A stretch of 6,152 nucleotides of DNA from Clostridia bacterium (lineage in GTDB: Bacteria > Bacillota > Clostridia > Oscillospirales > CAG-272). The notes beneath the pieces were generated by a model that did no database searches, was not told the origin of the DNA, and saw only the letters and a list, made by a program, of their open reading frames with translations. Position 1 is the stretch's first letter. The number at the start of each line of letters is the position of its first letter. Positions 4,071-6,152 of this stretch are shown here, piece after piece. The DNA lies in assembly GCA_017958845.1 (NCBI GenBank), contig JAGDBW010000174.1, forward strand, positions 1-6,152, written 5' to 3'. The position numbers were made by a program, and so were the translations under genes.

Positions 4071-6152
4071 TCAGACGGCCCGGAAGGTCAGACCCAGCGG
4101 CGCGAGCGCCGCCACCACGGCGTCGATCGGCCCGGTCAGCTCCGCGCGGGAGAGCGTGCGCTCGTCGGAGGCAAAGGTCAGGCGCAGCGTCACCGTCCTC
4201 CCGGCCTCGTCCTCGTAGACGTCGGTCGCACAGAGCCCGGCGAGCAGCTCGCCCGCCGCGTCTTTCGCCGCGGCCTTCACCTGCGCAAAGTCCACCCGGG
4301 ACAAGTCTCCCGCAAAGCACAGATCGCACTCGATGGCGGGATAGCGGGAGGGCGCGCGGTACCGCAGAGGACAGTCGGAGACGTCGGCCAGATCGGCCAT
4401 GTCGATCTCCAGCCAGCACAGCGCGGCCTTGCGGTCGGTGTGGTCCCGCACCTCGGGGTGAAAGACGCCCATCCGGCCGATCTCCCGCCCGTCGGCCAGG
4501 ATCGAAAAGCAGTTGACGGGGTGCTCCCACCCAAAGGGCGTTTCCGTCGCCTGCGCAAAGGTCGGGGTGCGGCCGCGCAGCTGTCGGAGCAGATACACGA
4601 CGAGGTCGCGCATCTCCAAAAAGGCGGCCTCCTCTTTGTTGGTGCGGTCGCAGAGCACCACGCCGAGGCGTTTGCGCTCGCGGCAGGTGCCGTCGTCGGC
4701 GAGCCCGTCCACCACGTGTCCGATCTCAAAGAGCCCAAAGCGCTCCTGCCAGCCCTTGTTCTCTTTGACAAAGGCGAGCAGCGACGGGATCATGGAGCGG
4801 CGCAGGATCGCGTGATCCGGCGTCTGGGCGTTGAGCAGCCGCACGTTGTCGGCGGTCCGGATGCCCAGTTCTTTGTCCTTGGCCGCGTCGCTCCAGATAT
4901 ACGAGTGGACCTCGTGCAGCCCAAAGGAGAGCACCAACAGGTCCTTGGCGCGGTTCTCGTCCGTCTTGGCGACGGCGGGGCGCACGGGATAGAGGGGCGA
5001 GACGGTCGTCTTGATCTCAAAGTTGTCGTAGCCGTAGATGCGGGTGATCTCCTCGATCAGATCCGCCTTGATGGTCACGTCCTTGGTCGCGCGGAACGTG
5101 GGCACCTCCACCCGAAAGGCGTCGCCCATCCGCGAAACGCCAAAGCCCAGGGAGACCAGCGTCCGCTCGATCTCGTCCGGCGAGATGGAGATGCCGGTGT
5201 AGCGGTCGACGTAGGCGCGGTCGATCTCCAGCGTCACGCGCGGAAACCTGGTCGGGTAGAGATCGGTCATGCGCGAGACGACGCGCGCGCCGGGGTCGGA
5301 TTCAAAGAGCAGCCGCAGCAGCCGCCGCGCGGCCGTCTCGGTCATCTCGGGGTCCAGCGTCTTTTCGTAGCGCATGGAGGCGTCGGTGCGCAGGCCCAGC
5401 CGCGCGGAGGACTTGCGGACGGAGACGGCGTTAAAGTTGGCCGACTCGATCAGCAGGGCCGAGGTGTCGTCCTCGACCTCCGACGTCTGTCCGCCCATGA
5501 TACCCGCGATGGCCACGGGCTCGCCGCCCGAGGTGATCATCAGGGTGTTTTCGTCCACGACGCGCTCCACGCCGTCCAGCGTCACAAAGGGCGTCGGAGA
5601 CGGCAGACAGCGCACCTCGATCCCGCTCACCCGCCGCAGATCAAAGGCGTGCATGGGCTGCCCCAGTTCCATCATCACATAGTTGGTCAGATCGGCCGCA
5701 AAGTTGATGGAACGCGACCCGCAATAATACAGACGGATGCGCATGGCGACGGGCGAGAGGCGGCGGGAGATGCCCGCCACCTTGACCGACGTGTAGCGAT
5801 AGCACAGGTCAGGCGCGTCGATGCGGATCGGCACGTCCGGCATCTCCTCGTACGGCGTCATATCAAAGAGCGCGGGCGCGCGCAGCGGGCGGCCCGACAG
5901 GGTCGCAAACTCGCGGGCGATGCCGTAGTGGCCCCACAGGTCCGGGCGGTTGGTCAGCGACTTGTTGTCCACCTCAAAGAGGATGTCCTCGACCGGATAG
6001 GCGACTTTGAGCGGCGTGCCGGCCGGCCATTCGTCCGGGACCTCCCACAGCCCGCTGTTGTCCGCTCCGATGCCCAGCTCGGCCTCCGAGCAGCACATAC
6101 CGCGCGAGACACAGCCGGCGATCACGGCCTCGCCTATGGGCTTTCCGCACAC
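4071..6152 (-). CDS. pheT: Phenylalanyl-tRNA synthetase beta subunit, 5' end cut by window edge
   Basis: The window holds 693 codons plus the stop. The usual length is about 790-800 residues, so roughly 100 N-terminal residues, including much of the tRNA-binding OB domain, lie beyond the right edge; the edge codon GTG is not a start. With alpha subunits (PheS) the protein forms the heterotetramer that charges tRNA-Phe in the cytosol. In window numbering: the OB-domain end VSRGMCCSEAELG (15-27); NRPDLWGHYGIARE (68-81); the B3/B4 editing domain with LTNYVMMELGQPMHAFD (155-171), AGIMGG (216-221), LIESANF (234-240) and LRTDASMRYEK (254-264); the B5 domain with DLIEEITRIYGYD (364-376), carrying the conserved acidic residues; the synthetase-like core with RRSMIPSLL and RFGLFEIGHV (451-480); and a C-terminal FDX-ACB anticodon-binding domain (about 602-693). 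His168, Glu236, Thr256 and Ala258 fit the known editing pocket, so editing of misacylated Tyr-tRNA-Phe is probably retained. pheS is expected just upstream. Confidence 0.97.
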   Translation of the reverse strand: MCGKPIGEAVIAGCVSRGMCCSEAELGIGADNSGLWEVPDEWPAGTPLKVAYPVEDILFEVDNKSLTNRPDLWGHYGIAREFATLSGRPLRAPALFDMTPYEEMPDVPIRIDAPDLCYRYTSVKVAGISRRLSPVAMRIRLYYCGSRSINFAADLTNYVMMELGQPMHAFDLRRVSGIEVRCLPSPTPFVTLDGVERVVDENTLMITSGGEPVAIAGIMGGQTSEVEDDTSALLIESANFNAVSVRKSSARLGLRTDASMRYEKTLDPEMTETAARRLLRLLFESDPGARVVSRMTDLYPTRFPRVTLEIDRAYVDRYTGISISPDEIERTLVSLGFGVSRMGDAFRVEVPTFRATKDVTIKADLIEEITRIYGYDNFEIKTTVSPLYPVRPAVAKTDENRAKDLLVLSFGLHEVHSYIWSDAAKDKELGIRTADNVRLLNAQTPDHAILRRSMIPSLLAFVKENKGWQERFGLFEIGHVVDGLADDGTCRERKRLGVVLCDRTNKEEAAFLEMRDLVVYLLRQLRGRTPTFAQATETPFGWEHPVNCFSILADGREIGRMGVFHPEVRDHTDRKAALCWLEIDMADLADVSDCPLRYRAPSRYPAIECDLCFAGDLSRVDFAQVKAAAKDAAGELLAGLCATDVYEDEAGRTVTLRLTFASDERTLSRAELTGPIDAVVAALAPLGLTFRAV

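Noticed and set aside
4036..4085. A possible intrinsic terminator directly after pheT (GGGC, then GCCC followed by a T-run).
   Set aside because: The stem is only 4 bp with a loop of about 20 nt, far too weak to call.
4277..4771. Long alternative-frame readings within pheT and within the other genes, on both strands.
   Set aside because: They are Arg/Ala/Pro-rich shadows of high-GC coding sequence and overlap genes with clear family motifs.
1..6152. Search for CRISPR arrays, insertion sequences, tRNA or rRNA genes, riboswitches and attachment sites.
   Set aside because: No regularly spaced repeats, transposase motifs, cloverleaf-like segments or recognisable riboswitch cores were seen; the repeats found are short local duplications.

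Overview
The window is GC-rich bacterial DNA in which every supportable gene lies on the minus strand. Reading in the direction of transcription, from high to low coordinates, the order is: the 3' part of pheT (phenylalanyl-tRNA synthetase beta chain), a membrane protein fused to a spermidine-synthase-like domain, an FAD-dependent oxidoreductase, a lipoprotein cyclophilin (peptidyl-prolyl isomerase), an intrinsic terminator, and then a promoter with the first 24 codons of a CarD-family transcription regulator. Strong AGGAGG-type ribosome binding sites, a Gram-positive-style lipobox, a CarD-like gene and the flavour of the protein sequences suggest a GC-rich Firmicute of the Clostridia (for example Oscillospiraceae or a relative). 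That assignment is inference from sequence style, not a database result.

Layout. Positions 4071-6152 hold pheT, cut at the right edge and lacking roughly its first 100 residues. A 132-nt gap without a convincing terminator leads to the membrane/spermidine-synthase-like fusion (2325-3938). The oxidoreductase (1069-2280, or up to 2328 with an ATG that overlaps the preceding stop as ATGA) follows immediately and is probably translationally coupled to it. A 119-120-nt gap containing a 20-bp tandem repeat separates it from the cyclophilin (364-948). Downstream lie a repeat-rich trailer, a perfect 14-bp-stem terminator (222-261), a promoter (about 141-177) and the CarD-like start (1-74).

Function. 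pheT and the cyclophilin are housekeeping genes (aminoacylation with editing; folding of exported proteins). The membrane fusion and oxidoreductase pair is the least explained part. The fusion keeps a SAM-type nucleotide-binding fold but lacks the full aminopropyltransferase signature, and the flavoprotein's substrate is unknown. I see no mobile element, CRISPR array, tRNA or rRNA. No clear new biological system stands out. The best leads are the coupled membrane-fusion/flavoprotein pair, an unusual TTT preference for phenylalanine in otherwise GC-biased genes, and several small repeats at gene junctions.
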